The notes below the pieces were generated by a model that worked only from the letters and a program-made list of their open reading frames with translations, was not told where the DNA came from and made no database searches. Below, piece by piece: positions 1 to 9,509 of a stretch of 22,227 bases of DNA (position 1 is its first letter; each line of letters starts with the position of its first letter). This stretch comes from a virus: positions 7,551-29,777 of the IMG/VR virus record IMGVR_UViG_3300002231_000657. One strand, written 5' to 3'. The position numbers and the translations under genes are program-made.

Positions 1-2
1 CA

Positions 3-404
3 CTAGATCTACAACGTGCGCCTGTCGATGGCGACCTTGTAGAAGAGACATTATCAGGAGGCATGAAAAAACGATTCACATACTTGGAGATGTTAGCACC
101 TACACCAGCACCTGTGCGCCTTATTACCGTTCGTGCATTCCTTAATCGATTCACTGTTACTGAACGCATTACATTGAGAACAGTAGCAGAAACAGACCCA
201 CTGATAAACGACATGCTAGAAGATTTAAAACTTGCAGCCTATGTAGATTTAGACGATGCAGGAATCCTTCCTGGATTATATTATTTAGCACAACTAACAT
301 CTGCCCCAGATCCTGTCGTTGCAGTACAAGTTATTACTTACCCCCGTATTGCAGAGTTAACGATAGACGGAACAGGTGCAGAAGAATACACAGGCTTTAG
401 ATAA
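3..404 (+). CDS. Phage protein of unknown function, 5'-truncated by the window edge
   Basis: The reading frame is open from base 3, so the gene very likely starts before the window. An internal ATG at 63 gives 113 residues, but its AGGAGG lies only one base upstream of the ATG, too close to work as a normal ribosome site, so I treat that Met as internal. The segment RFTVTERITLRTVAETDP...LKLAAYVDLDD resembles a small family I recall from many tailed phages (a pattern like RFT..ER..IR..A..DP..D......A.YVDLDD), usually annotated hypothetical and found near tail genes; no biochemical role is known to me. It converges on the next gene with a 3-base gap and no visible terminator. Confidence 0.6.
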   Translation, partial: LDLQRAPVDGDLVEETLSGGMKKRFTYLEMLAPTPAPVRLITVRAFLNRFTVTERITLRTVAETDPLINDMLEDLKLAAYVDLDDAGILPGLYYLAQLTSAPDPVVAVQVITYPRIAELTIDGTGAEEYTGFR

Positions 405-407
405 AAT

Positions 408-1016
408 TTATTTTAAATACCTGTCTTCCGATTCTTTCATTAAGATGAATACTTCTTTGAAATGTTTTAAATTTTCCTTGACATTATTTAGAACAGATAT
501 CTCCCGCCCTGGACCTTTTCTGACCGTAGCCACTGGGAGATGCTTTAGCTGAAATTTTGTTATGGCCCTGCAATCAGCCTCCAGAGCATCTATTAGACTA
601 TTATACCAATCGATATCTTTGAATAGACTTAATATCCAAACATGCACATGATTGTTTTTATCAAATTGAAATAATGTTTTTTGTAATTCGTAGTATAATG
701 CCCTGACAGGATTCATCCCCCGACGATAATTAGACATTACAGTCGGAAACATAAACTTAGATGATTCGGTTTTGAAATTGTTTTTTAATACTTCTAGATC
801 GTTTTCGAAATCCAAATATTTGCTTTTTCTGATACGGATTTTATAATTTTTTAATTCAGCTGCGGCATATGGATAACTTTTAAATTCCCTTGCAAATGGA
901 GGTAATCCACTACTAGCAACACGATATAGATTTTTATGGAGGACACCGGTTTTCTCATAGCGTCTCATGTACGCTATAATTCGTGCTTTATTAAAATTAA
1001 TTACCTTCCCTTTCAT
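408..1016 (-). CDS. Hypothetical protein, 202 residues
   Basis: Not recognised. It is a basic, Lys/Arg-rich soluble protein with no signal peptide or membrane segment. It carries a motif-like stretch HVHVWILSLFKDIDW in the middle and a probably helical C-terminus. Its ATG lies inside the last codons of the Nudix gene (20-base overlap), so it is the last gene of the gp14-gp15-Nudix transcription unit and is probably translated by coupling; its own ribosome site is weak (AAAG). The sequence gives no basis for a function. Confidence 0.6.
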   Translation of the reverse strand: MKGKVINFNKARIIAYMRRYEKTGVLHKNLYRVASSGLPPFAREFKSYPYAAAELKNYKIRIRKSKYLDFENDLEVLKNNFKTESSKFMFPTVMSNYRRGMNPVRALYYELQKTLFQFDKNNHVHVWILSLFKDIDWYNSLIDALEADCRAITKFQLKHLPVATVRKGPGREISVLNNVKENLKHFKEVFILMKESEDRYLK

Positions 1017-1452
1017 CTTTATGTTGTTCGTATATTAACATCAGTTTCTCATACGCCTTATTATTACAAAATGTTTTCCTAGCACCTGAGTGCATAGGCT
1101 TTGGCCATAGGCCCAGCTTAATCCAAGCATACCCAATGTTTTCATCGTTTAGTTCAGGAATAAATTCTTCATCGACAATACATACGAAAGTATAATATTT
1201 AAAGTGCTTATCGCGACTCTCGTATATGTCGAATGGATAAAATTTATCTATCACAGGAACATTGCCCATCTCTTCCTGCATTTCACGCATCAAACATTCT
1301 TTAGGAGTTTCGCTACCCTCATGCATTCCACCCCACACGCTCCAGTTCATACTGTGAGTCTTATGTGGTGCCCTTAAGGAAAGCATAACTCGTTGTGTGC
1401 TAGGACATAAAAACAATGCACCCGATCCTGTCTTCTGTTTCGGTGTGCTCAT
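997..1452 (-). CDS. Nudix hydrolase
   Basis: Nudix enzymes hydrolyse nucleoside diphosphates linked to another group, with Mg2+ bound by the Nudix helix. Residues 42-64 match GX5EX7REUXEEXGU: Gly42, Glu48, Arg56-Glu57, Glu60-Glu61, Gly63. Only the last hydrophobic position is unusual (Asn64). Length (151 residues) is normal for a single-domain Nudix protein. The start at 1452 is supported because residues 10-20 form the expected first beta strand. There is no Shine-Dalgarno sequence before the ATG; instead a GATAAATA word ends 5 bases upstream. T4 encodes a Nudix protein (NudE), so the class is known in these phages, but the substrate here cannot be read from the sequence. Confidence 0.88.
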   Translation of the reverse strand: MSTPKQKTGSGALFLCPSTQRVMLSLRAPHKTHSMNWSVWGGMHEGSETPKECLMREMQEEMGNVPVIDKFYPFDIYESRDKHFKYYTFVCIVDEEFIPELNDENIGYAWIKLGLWPKPMHSGARKTFCNNKAYEKLMLIYEQHKDEREGN

Positions 1453-1457
1453 ACAAA

Positions 1458-1465
1458 TATTTATC
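1458..1465 (-). promoter_or_regulatory. Candidate T4-like late promoter (GATAAATA) before the Nudix gene
   Basis: The minus strand reads GATAAATA, matching NATAAATA, the late-promoter -10 word of T4-like cyanophages (T4 itself: TATAAATA). It lies only 5 bases before the Nudix ATG, so a transcript from it would start at or next to the start codon. It could be chance in AT-rich DNA. Confidence 0.4.
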
Positions 1466-1507
1466 AGATGTGAGAATAGTGGGGGTTATAATCAGGAAAA
1501 AACGGTC

Positions 1508-2896
1508 TTATTTTGCAGAGAATAAACGCCAATAGCCAGGGTTGAACGTACCTAGATAAGTAAATATCCACTCACCATCTGCAAATTTATAATGTTGCAT
1601 GTTGAAAGAATTAACAATATACGTCTCCGATCCAGTTGCAGCACTAAATTCCACTGTCCAGTTGACACCATTGTATTGAATAATATCGCCTTCGTACGCA
1701 GTTAATACTCCCCACGGGCTGGCAATGTCCGTTGACATAATGGCAGGCTCTTCACCGACAGTGCTATCACTGACGATCAAATATCTCTGTCCTACTGCCG
1801 CAGCATCCAGTGTACCATCTCCAGGATATCGATTCAGCGGATTGACATTCCTCATCACCGGACTTAGAGCAGCATCGGTACCTGGTACCGTATCTCCGTC
1901 TATCGTTAATTTGATAATATCTGCATCGTCTGTTAATTCGAAAGATGCAATAACGTCACCCTCTTCGGATTCGATATTATTATCTGTCTTAATATACAAA
2001 TCAGTTTGACCAGGCTCGGCACCATATTCCTCCAGTAACGTTTTCCAATTCGGCAATATATTTAGATCTGTGTTAAATAACTTAGCAATCGTATCCCCGT
2101 TATCATCCACTGCAACCTCCAAATGATAATCACCTGGTGTAATAATTAATTGAGATAATTCATTAAAACAGCCGAGTGGATCCTGTAAACGCTTGTCGAT
2201 CTCCAAATCCGGCAAATCCGCAGCATCATAAATGTTAGTAACAATCTGTTCGATCCACTGCTTACTTTTTAATTTAGCAGGAGGATTAATCCAAATAGGA
2301 ACCTCAAAAGTCAGTGATGCAACATCTCTATCGTCTGTCGTGCCAACAGGAATACTCCTGCTACTCCACTGTACATCTGTTAAAAATACTTCAAATATTG
2401 CAGTCCAATCGTATTGATTATCATTCTGTTGTAATTGCAACGATGGATTAAACCAAGTTAATAGTTGTTCCGTTATTTGTAATTTTGTTGTAGTTGAGGT
2501 TGTCCAAATATCTAATTGAAACGTCATATTGTACGGTACCGGCATGTAACGTTTGAGCGTATACATGTTGCCAGGATCTGTTCCGTACCCTTCTGCATTA
2601 CTATGCTCACGCTCAATGATATTCTGTGTGCCAATGAAGGTGGGATCCTGTCGACGCTCCGGCGCCATTGCGATACCTTTGATCCACACGCTCATCATCG
2701 GCGATGGCATAACAGTATTATCGCTATTATTTCTCAATAGCGAAGCGACCATTCTTTTAGGATCTCCGTACATCACTGGGATACGCTCCTCGACCGTTGT
2801 CCCACCATCTCGTCTTTCCTCGGTGCTCAAATCCGAAAAAATCCTAATCATCTGTAAAAGATATCGTCTTATCTGACCGTCATAAAAATAATCCAC
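1508..2896 (-). CDS. 15: Tail completion and sheath stabiliser protein, gp15-like, with long C-terminal extension
   Basis: In T4, gp15 forms the hexameric ring that caps the tail tube and sheath and joins the tail to the head. Matches are seen in T4 order: N-terminal YFYDGQIRRY (T4 YFYNSSFRRY), an IPVMYGDP strand (T4 VPITYAS), PYNMTFQLDIWT (T4 KMIYELSIFT), ITEQLLTWFNPSLQ (T4 VEQILPYFQPHF) and LTFEVPIWINPPAK (T4 LTFEVNGWMYPPV). This core ends near residue 215. T4 gp15 is about 270 residues, so roughly 230 residues are an addition, ending in a module with PWG, DIIQYNG and GYWRL motifs like modules I recall from other virion proteins of aquatic T4-like phages. The start is GTG, preceded by AAGGA at good spacing; one base separates it from the gp14-like stop codon. 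Confidence 0.78.
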   Translation of the reverse strand: MDYFYDGQIRRYLLQMIRIFSDLSTEERRDGGTTVEERIPVMYGDPKRMVASLLRNNSDNTVMPSPMMSVWIKGIAMAPERRQDPTFIGTQNIIEREHSNAEGYGTDPGNMYTLKRYMPVPYNMTFQLDIWTTSTTTKLQITEQLLTWFNPSLQLQQNDNQYDWTAIFEVFLTDVQWSSRSIPVGTTDDRDVASLTFEVPIWINPPAKLKSKQWIEQIVTNIYDAADLPDLEIDKRLQDPLGCFNELSQLIITPGDYHLEVAVDDNGDTIAKLFNTDLNILPNWKTLLEEYGAEPGQTDLYIKTDNNIESEEGDVIASFELTDDADIIKLTIDGDTVPGTDAALSPVMRNVNPLNRYPGDGTLDAAAVGQRYLIVSDSTVGEEPAIMSTDIASPWGVLTAYEGDIIQYNGVNWTVEFSAATGSETYIVNSFNMQHYKFADGEWIFTYLGTFNPGYWRLFSAK

Positions 2897-2897
2897 G

Positions 2898-3929
2898 TTA
2901 ATCGTCCTTAGGTTTCACAACCTTGCTCAATGCTGTCTTTTCCGGTGCAGTGGTACCGTCTGTATTCTTCGTGATATCATCGTTGTTGATGAACGTTTCT
3001 AGCACCTTGTTAGGTGCGGTCCACGGCTGTTTACGATCATCCTCCACCTTCATGAAGCAATCACCCTGTTTTAAAAATAATCTGTTAGGCATAAAATCAG
3101 TTCTCAGAAAATAATCTCCGTCCACCAGACCCTGAGGAAATGCGTCACCTACACCAGCAATTTCCTGACCGTTCGGACCATTGACGTCACCATCCTTCCA
3201 GTAGAGGAACGGTGTTCCATCTTCGTTACACTGAACGTAAAGATGATCAGTTTCGAAATATTTCGGATCATACGGCACATTGCTCGCAGCCTCCAGTACC
3301 ACGTCATCAGTGATGTCCATCATCTTGCAGTAGGTAGACAGATCGTTACGCAGATCATCCTCCTCACTACCATCCCCGATGATATCTCTAAATTCACTGC
3401 TATCTGTCATCAGCTTCAAACGCACACGCCAGAAATGACCATCCCAAGTTGGGCCGTAACCCTGGCCTAAATTGGTCCCCTCTTCGACAACATAATATCT
3501 ATTCGTCGCTCCAGCCTCCTCATCCAGTGGGTATAATTCCCTTAGATGAGGCAATTCAATCACGTCACCTGACATGATTTTTCTTCCTAACCGTTCGACC
3601 ATATTCGTAAGATGGAAGACCATGTGCAGTGTATCGTCTCCGAACATGAGTCCAAACTGTGTGAGGTCGAAATCGTTGTCACCCGGATCATAATGCCCCC
3701 GTAGTTCGTAAACGTGTTCATCGTACGATCGCTCTCTGTTCTCCATAAACAGGACATCCTGAATCGTCAGTTCACTCACTGCTCTCCCGTCATCCTCGTC
3801 TAATTTTGGTCCAGTGTATTTATGAAGATACGCACCGGTGGCACCAAGGTCGGTAGCCTCCCCCGCAATCTTATCTATAAATTTATAATCATTGGTTCTC
3901 GTTGGAGACCACAAACTAATCTTTGGCAT
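2898..3929 (-). CDS. 14: Neck protein, gp14-like
   Basis: T4 gp14 is a neck protein that, with gp13, closes the filled head and makes the docking site for the tail. The stretch DLTQFGLMFGDDTLHMVFHL, followed by a GDVIELPH segment, then YYVVEEGTNLGQGYGPTWDGHFWRVRLK, corresponds to T4 gp14 FFSNFGMQVQDEVTLSIN, EGDLIYFPMDNSLFEI and the following LGQ region. At 343 residues it is longer than T4 gp14 (about 256); the acidic, Asp/Gly-rich C-terminal third is extra. The ribosome site (GAAGGAAGC) sits before the ATG and a GATAAATA word lies 22 bases upstream. The gp14-gp15 order matches T4, which supports both calls. Confidence 0.68.
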   Translation of the reverse strand: MPKISLWSPTRTNDYKFIDKIAGEATDLGATGAYLHKYTGPKLDEDDGRAVSELTIQDVLFMENRERSYDEHVYELRGHYDPGDNDFDLTQFGLMFGDDTLHMVFHLTNMVERLGRKIMSGDVIELPHLRELYPLDEEAGATNRYYVVEEGTNLGQGYGPTWDGHFWRVRLKLMTDSSEFRDIIGDGSEEDDLRNDLSTYCKMMDITDDVVLEAASNVPYDPKYFETDHLYVQCNEDGTPFLYWKDGDVNGPNGQEIAGVGDAFPQGLVDGDYFLRTDFMPNRLFLKQGDCFMKVEDDRKQPWTAPNKVLETFINNDDITKNTDGTTAPEKTALSKVVKPKDD

Positions 3930-3950
3930 ATTGCTTCCTTCTATTTAATG

Positions 3951-3958
3951 TATTTATC
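3951..3958 (-). promoter_or_regulatory. Candidate late promoter for the gp14-gp15 unit
   Basis: GATAAATA on the minus strand, 22 bases before the gp14-like ATG and in the divergent gap. Its position, just upstream of a ribosome site and the first gene of a unit, is what a T4-like late promoter should have. No -35 is expected for this class. Confidence 0.6.
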
Positions 3959-4004
3959 TCGATAACCTAATAATCATAAAAGCACTTATTAATTCACCTT
4001 TAGT

Positions 4005-4012
4005 GATAAATA
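4005..4012 (+). promoter_or_regulatory. Candidate late promoter for the first giant fibre gene
   Basis: GATAAATA lies 91 bases before the ATG of the 1566-residue fibre gene, back to back with the minus-strand copy at 3951-3958. The 174-base gap 3930-4103 otherwise shows only AT-rich DNA and the ribosome site CTGGAG at about 4090. Confidence 0.55.
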
Positions 4013-4103
4013 TTACTGAATAATCCTTTATAACTAGGTATTAATGCAATAACTAGACGGGTCCACTCAAAATATTAACCCGAATATTACTGGAGATATA
4101 TAA

Positions 4104-7100
4104 ATGGCAGTCACTATTAATGCGAAGGGCACTTCACATCCGAATTACACGATCGGTAAACAAGGTGTAACAATATATCAAGGATCGACAGATCCGGGCG
4201 CAGTTAATCAGGGCGACGTGTGGTTTGATACCACCGATGGCTCAATCAAAACCTATACAAATTCAGCATTTTCGGTACCCAGCTTAGGAACATTATCTAT
4301 ATCGGGGTCAACCATTACTCCGACAGGCGGAACATTAAACATTGCAGGTGCGTTAGACGCAACCGGTAATATCACTGCCGGCACCTTAATTTTAGACAAT
4401 GCAACAAACTCGTTAAGAAAAACTAACACAGGCAGTTACATAAATATTTCTAGTAGTACGACGACCGCCACCGGCGGTAATATTATGCTGTACGGAAATA
4501 CACATAGTACTTTAGCAGACGATATTAAACTACGCAGCGGTAGCACAGATGTATTCCATTACGATGCTTCGGCAGATACAATAACATTATCTAGCACATT
4601 AGCAACATTAGCAACATCGGGAATTAACGATACAAGTCATGTAAAAATCACTGCTAACAATCCCCGAATGTACCTTATTGATCAAGATAGCGCAATAGGA
4701 AATAACACATCCGGCGCATTAGAATTTCAAGCAAGCGATTTAACAACATATATGAAAGTGGGCTATAGAGGCTCCGGCAACAAAGATTTCGGAATACAAT
4801 CTACAATAACTGGTGGCAACGACATATACTTAGAAAACAATAATGGCAACATAACTTTAAAAGCAGATGGAACAGCATCTATTAATAATAACACAACTAT
4901 CGGTGCAACAACAATAGATAGCACTGGTTACATTTATAGAACTTCCGATACTAGCAGTGTTACAATGTCGGGTGGAACAAGTCAGAATGTAGGTGCAAAT
5001 ATTAGATTATATGGGTCTTCACATGCAACTAATCCGAGTGATATTTTATTTAGAGATAACACTACAGATGTAATGGTGTATGATAACTCCGCAGCTACAT
5101 GGACATTTACCGGTGCAGTCGAAACAGCCACAGCACCCACAGGTGATAATCACTTAACAAACAAAGCATATGTAGATAGTTTAATTAGCGGATTAGACGT
5201 AAAAGCATCTGTGAGAGTAACAACTACGGCAAATATTACATTAAGCGGAACCCAGACAATTGATAATGTGAGTGTAATAGCTGGTGATCGTGTACTTGTT
5301 AAAAATCAAACATTAGGAGAAGAAAACGGAATATATGTTGTGGCTTCGGGTGCCTGGGCACGTTCGTCAGATGCAGATAATACACCGAGCAACGAAGTAA
5401 GCACAGGAATGTATACTTTTGTTTCAGAAGGATCAGCCAATGCATCTTTAGGTTTTGTATTAGCAACAAACGATACGATTGTACTTGGAACAACACCGCT
5501 TTCATTCTCACAGTTTAGTGGAGCAGGACAAGTAACAGCAGGCGACGGTATGTCAAAATCAGGCAGCGCATTATCTGTCGATAGTACAGTGGTGAGAACT
5601 TCCGGAGCACAGAGTATTGCAGGTTCGAAAACATATACAAGTCCAACTGTATTTGACAATTATACCCAATTAACTACATCGGGCCAAGCAGTCAGCGCAT
5701 ATGCTTATATGCAAACCGACGCCGGATATTCCAGTAACATAACTATGAGAACAGGTAGTTCTCGAAGATGGCAAATTAGTAAAAACAGTAATACCGAAAG
5801 CGGTTTAGATACAGGTTCTAATTTTAGAATATCAAGATATTCCGACTCAGACACATTACTAGGTAATGCTATATCGATTGATAGAGCCACAGGAAATGTA
5901 ACATTAGAAGCTGATTTAACAGCAGGTGGTACAATAAATATACCTAATAATGCATATACTAATGTTAATAATAATTTTTCAGCAGTTCAGAATATCAACG
6001 GTGGCACAGCCAATACTATTCTAACCCTTACATCTACCGACGGTAATTGCAATTTAGTATTAGAAGATGGTAATACCACCGGAACAAATTATGTTCAGGT
6101 AGTTGGTGATGAACTTAATCTTTGGACAAATAGTACCAAAGCATTAAACATCGACTCGTCTCAAAACTCATCTTTCTTAAACGGAAATGTAAGTATTTAC
6201 AGCGGTGATTATACAACATCCGGAGCACTAAGTATAGGTGCTGATTTAGGTTTAAACACACGAACAAACACCACCAGAAAAATCGGAGTTATTACATCAC
6301 CGCATTATACAAACGCAGAAGAAGATATATGTGTTATACGGTCCGACAGTGATGCTTCGTCTACTAAAATGTATTTCGGCGGTGGACTCAGCGGTCTAAA
6401 TGCTGCAACTCAGTTAAATTTCCACACCGGTAGTACTACAACTTCGTTGACAGGCACCACCGCCATGCAAATACGATCCGATCAGGAAGTTAGGGTATTT
6501 GGCCAAATGCAAACAACAGGTGTATATCCATCGGCCAACTTAACTCACAACTTAGGTGGTTCGACATTAGCATACAACAACATATACGGTGGACACTTTA
6601 ATGCAGATTCCGTTGCAGGTAGCGGCATTGATTTTTGGAATAGCGCCAATTACTCGACCTATATGGCTGATGTTGGATACATAGGCCGCGGCACCGTAAC
6701 AGAAAATGGCAACGGCGACTTCAACATATATTTTCGTAATTCAGGAGGATCGTCAACTGATGGCAGAGGCTGGGTGTTTTATAACGATACTAAATCAGCA
6801 ACGCCAACATTCGAAGTAACTGGCATAGGTGATATTTACGCCGGTAACGACATTAATACAAAAAATAATATTAGAATCAATGCAGCATCATCATTCGGTA
6901 CAGCGTTGTCAAACGGCCAAGGTAATATTTACGCAGGATCTTCGCTAGGGCTAGTAATTGCAGGTAAAGGATCTGTTAATGATGTCCAGTTACTTAATCG
7001 TGTAGGAGCAACTGCGCTTCAGATACCAACCGGTACAATTAATGTAGAAATGGCAGGTGATCTCACAGTAACTGGTACAGTAAACAGCAGAGACATTGCT

Positions 7101-8804
7101 GCAGATGGTGCTACATTAGATAGTTTATCTTCTACTTACCTAGGTATTGGGGCAACGGCTGCTAATAGTAATCAATTAGATGGAATAGATTCAACTGGAT
7201 TTGTGTTTAAATCTGCAGATTTTTCAGGTGATTTAGACACTGCTAAAACCAATGCTCATTTTAGGGTTAATGATACGGCCACTAATGCCCCAACTGCTAC
7301 CTTTTACGCATTAAATGTTTATGGTAATAATTCTAATGTTACAAGCCAACTGGCAACTCATTTCCAAACAGGAGAGACTTATACTAGATCGTATAACACT
7401 GTTTGGTCTAGTTGGAGAAAGCAACTAGACGATACTAACTTTGTAGCAGGAACAAATTATCAAACCCCGCAAACTACATTAGCAGGATACGGAATAACAG
7501 ATGCTAATGGAGGCAGCTATGTAGATGCCAACGGGGGCTCTGATTTTTGGAATTTACAACAACACCAAATGTCTAGTACTGATGACCTCGATACATTAAC
7601 AGCAACAGGTGATCAAGGATTTTACGCATGGTCAGCCTCTAACAAACCTATTAATGCACCGAATGCCACTAATTACTGCACAATGCTTATTACTAGAGAG
7701 AACCAAAACCATCAGTTAGCTTGGGGTGGTTCCGGTACTGGTAATTTATGGCTCAGACGAGCTAATAGTGGCACATACGGCACGTGGACCAAATTTCTTA
7801 ATGAAGCTAATTTCACAGCAGGCACTGACTATGTTTCTATATCTGGTACCGAAACAATCTCCGGCACTAAAACATTTTCTAGTAACCAGATATTTGCAGA
7901 TAATAAACACCTGTATCTTGGCAATGGTGCAGACCTTGACCTATTCCATAATTCAACCGGATACGGTGTAATTAGAAATAATACTGGTGCTTTTTATATA
8001 GATAACTACGAAACTTCCGGTGCTATATATCTTAGAACACACGATAGTAGTAATGCAACTAAAACAGGTATTAGTATTAGCGGAGCCACCCCAGCCGTTA
8101 CACTTAACTATGACGGTAATACTCGTGTTCAAACAACCAATGCAGGTGCAAACATTACTGGTTCGGGTCTTAAAGACACGAGTGCTCTTGCTTATATGAA
8201 TATTAGAGATAGTGTAGGCGTTACGTTAATGCAAATGGGTATATTAAATGGCAACACCACTAATACTTGTTATGTACAAGCAAACGATAGTGACCTTTAT
8301 CTTAATGCAAAAAGAAGTAGTGCAGCAGCAGCAAACGTTTTTATACAAGCAGACACTTCTGCTGGCACGGGGCAAACATGTTTCTACGCAGGTGGTGGAG
8401 GATCATCAACCTATGCTCAGATGCGTTATGCCAACAGTACTAAAATACAAACATCATCAACCGGTGTGACAGTAACCGGTGTAGTGAATGCAACATCTGA
8501 TATAAGCCTGAAGAAGAATATTGTAACATATGATCCGAGTACAAGCGCAGTGAGTATTCGCACCGTAGATTTTAATTGGAAAGATACCACACAAGACACA
8601 GATAAAGTAACCGGTTACATTGCACAGGAAGTAGAAAAAGTAATGCCAGAGGCAGTATCGACAGATAATGACGGTATTAAATCAGTTAACTATAACGCCG
8701 TCCACTCAGCTAAAATAGCAGAGCTAGAAGCAAAAGTAGAATTACAATCAGCGCAAATTGATTCACTGATGAAGATTATAGATACATTAAAATCAAATAA
8801 TTAA
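4104..8804 (+). CDS. Giant tail fibre/adhesin with C-terminal S74 self-cleaving chaperone
   Basis: A 1566-residue virion protein. The N-terminus (MAVTINAKGTS, then GDVWFDTTDGSIKTY near residues 36-51) is a base module shared with the second giant fibre. The middle is Thr/Ser/Asn/Gly-rich beta-repeat material with recurring D/GNITL-type strands, typical of trimeric fibres. Residues about 350-490 hold a module shared with the second fibre (AYVDSLISGLD, IAGDRVLVKNQ, GMYTF, FSQFSGAGQV, AGDGMSKSG). The last 104 residues are a peptidase S74 intramolecular chaperone with Ser1465 and Lys1470, the Ser/Lys pair with +5 spacing known for endosialidase-type fibres, then a heptad-like coiled coil. After trimer folding the chaperone is expected to cut itself off. 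Ribosome site CTGGAG precedes the ATG. Which receptor it binds cannot be read. Confidence 0.88.
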   Translation: MAVTINAKGTSHPNYTIGKQGVTIYQGSTDPGAVNQGDVWFDTTDGSIKTYTNSAFSVPSLGTLSISGSTITPTGGTLNIAGALDATGNITAGTLILDNATNSLRKTNTGSYINISSSTTTATGGNIMLYGNTHSTLADDIKLRSGSTDVFHYDASADTITLSSTLATLATSGINDTSHVKITANNPRMYLIDQDSAIGNNTSGALEFQASDLTTYMKVGYRGSGNKDFGIQSTITGGNDIYLENNNGNITLKADGTASINNNTTIGATTIDSTGYIYRTSDTSSVTMSGGTSQNVGANIRLYGSSHATNPSDILFRDNTTDVMVYDNSAATWTFTGAVETATAPTGDNHLTNKAYVDSLISGLDVKASVRVTTTANITLSGTQTIDNVSVIAGDRVLVKNQTLGEENGIYVVASGAWARSSDADNTPSNEVSTGMYTFVSEGSANASLGFVLATNDTIVLGTTPLSFSQFSGAGQVTAGDGMSKSGSALSVDSTVVRTSGAQSIAGSKTYTSPTVFDNYTQLTTSGQAVSAYAYMQTDAGYSSNITMRTGSSRRWQISKNSNTESGLDTGSNFRISRYSDSDTLLGNAISIDRATGNVTLEADLTAGGTINIPNNAYTNVNNNFSAVQNINGGTANTILTLTSTDGNCNLVLEDGNTTGTNYVQVVGDELNLWTNSTKALNIDSSQNSSFLNGNVSIYSGDYTTSGALSIGADLGLNTRTNTTRKIGVITSPHYTNAEEDICVIRSDSDASSTKMYFGGGLSGLNAATQLNFHTGSTTTSLTGTTAMQIRSDQEVRVFGQMQTTGVYPSANLTHNLGGSTLAYNNIYGGHFNADSVAGSGIDFWNSANYSTYMADVGYIGRGTVTENGNGDFNIYFRNSGGSSTDGRGWVFYNDTKSATPTFEVTGIGDIYAGNDINTKNNIRINAASSFGTALSNGQGNIYAGSSLGLVIAGKGSVNDVQLLNRVGATALQIPTGTINVEMAGDLTVTGTVNSRDIAADGATLDSLSSTYLGIGATAANSNQLDGIDSTGFVFKSADFSGDLDTAKTNAHFRVNDTATNAPTATFYALNVYGNNSNVTSQLATHFQTGETYTRSYNTVWSSWRKQLDDTNFVAGTNYQTPQTTLAGYGITDANGGSYVDANGGSDFWNLQQHQMSSTDDLDTLTATGDQGFYAWSASNKPINAPNATNYCTMLITRENQNHQLAWGGSGTGNLWLRRANSGTYGTWTKFLNEANFTAGTDYVSISGTETISGTKTFSSNQIFADNKHLYLGNGADLDLFHNSTGYGVIRNNTGAFYIDNYETSGAIYLRTHDSSNATKTGISISGATPAVTLNYDGNTRVQTTNAGANITGSGLKDTSALAYMNIRDSVGVTLMQMGILNGNTTNTCYVQANDSDLYLNAKRSSAAAANVFIQADTSAGTGQTCFYAGGGGSSTYAQMRYANSTKIQTSSTGVTVTGVVNATSDISLKKNIVTYDPSTSAVSIRTVDFNWKDTTQDTDKVTGYIAQEVEKVMPEAVSTDNDGIKSVNYNAVHSAKIAELEAKVELQSAQIDSLMKIIDTLKSNN

Positions 8805-8851
8805 AATCCTATGTAAATTCTAGGTATACTTTTGATTAAAATTAAAAATAT

Positions 8852-8859
8852 GATAAATA
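8852..8859 (+). promoter_or_regulatory. Candidate late promoter before the 173-residue tail gene
   Basis: GATAAATA in the 162-base gap between genes, 107 bases before the ATG at 8967. The same gap holds a small hairpin (TGGCT, loop ATATG, AGCCA; 8881-8895) that may shape the leader, and a weak CCTA/TAGG stem just after the fibre stop codon that is too short to call a terminator. Confidence 0.5.
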
Positions 8860-8966
8860 GAGTATCGGATAAAAATAAAATGGCTATATGAGCCACTTAA
8901 CAAATTCTGTAGCAAAAAGCACAGAAAACGAATTATTATAATAGTATATTAACAGGAGAAATAAAA

Positions 8967-9488
8967 ATGGCAACAAAAATATCACAACTATCAGCAGCAT
9001 CTGCACTCACCGGAACGGAAACATTACCGATCGTTCAGAGCGGTACTACAGTAAAATCGACAATTGGCGACATTAGTGTGAGCAACCTTGCTGATTACGA
9101 GGAAGGAACATTTACACCAGCCATAACATTCGGCGATGCATCGGTGGGAATGGCATATAGTGTACAGTCCGGCTCCTACACAAAAATAGGAAACAGAATA
9201 TTTTATAATATATACATGGCACTTACTAATAAAGGCTCTTCTACAGGCTTCGTTAAAATCACAGGTTTTCCATTTGCAGGAACTTCTGTGGGCGCCGAAG
9301 TATATAGTTCACCTACTTTCCGATTTAACAACATATCAGTAACTAATTTACCATCTGGGTATCTTAGTCCATCGGGAACAACAATGCAGTTGTTACAGAC
9401 AACAACAGCAGGTGCATTGACATTTCTAGACAATTCAGACTTTGCAAATAATTCAGATATAATGGTCGCAGGCCACTACAGAATATAA
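8967..9488 (+). CDS. Small tail/virion-associated protein
   Basis: 173 residues. The first about 35 residues (MATKISQLSAASALTGTETL then PIVQSGTTVKST) are an N-terminal module widespread in phage tail genes, likely an attachment piece. After a linker comes YEEGTFTPAITFGDASVGMAYSVQSG, then SYTKIGNRIFY, a compact beta domain that I recall as a recurrent tip or decoration domain in tail proteins of aquatic phages. No catalytic motif is seen. Strong ribosome site AGGAG eight bases before the ATG. It sits between the two giant fibres, so a tail-fibre accessory or adhesin role is inferred. A broken copy of its N-terminus is found at 17619-17788. Confidence 0.75.
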   Translation: MATKISQLSAASALTGTETLPIVQSGTTVKSTIGDISVSNLADYEEGTFTPAITFGDASVGMAYSVQSGSYTKIGNRIFYNIYMALTNKGSSTGFVKITGFPFAGTSVGAEVYSSPTFRFNNISVTNLPSGYLSPSGTTMQLLQTTTAGALTFLDNSDFANNSDIMVAGHYRI

Positions 9489-9509
9489 TAAATTAATAGG
9501 AGAAACATC

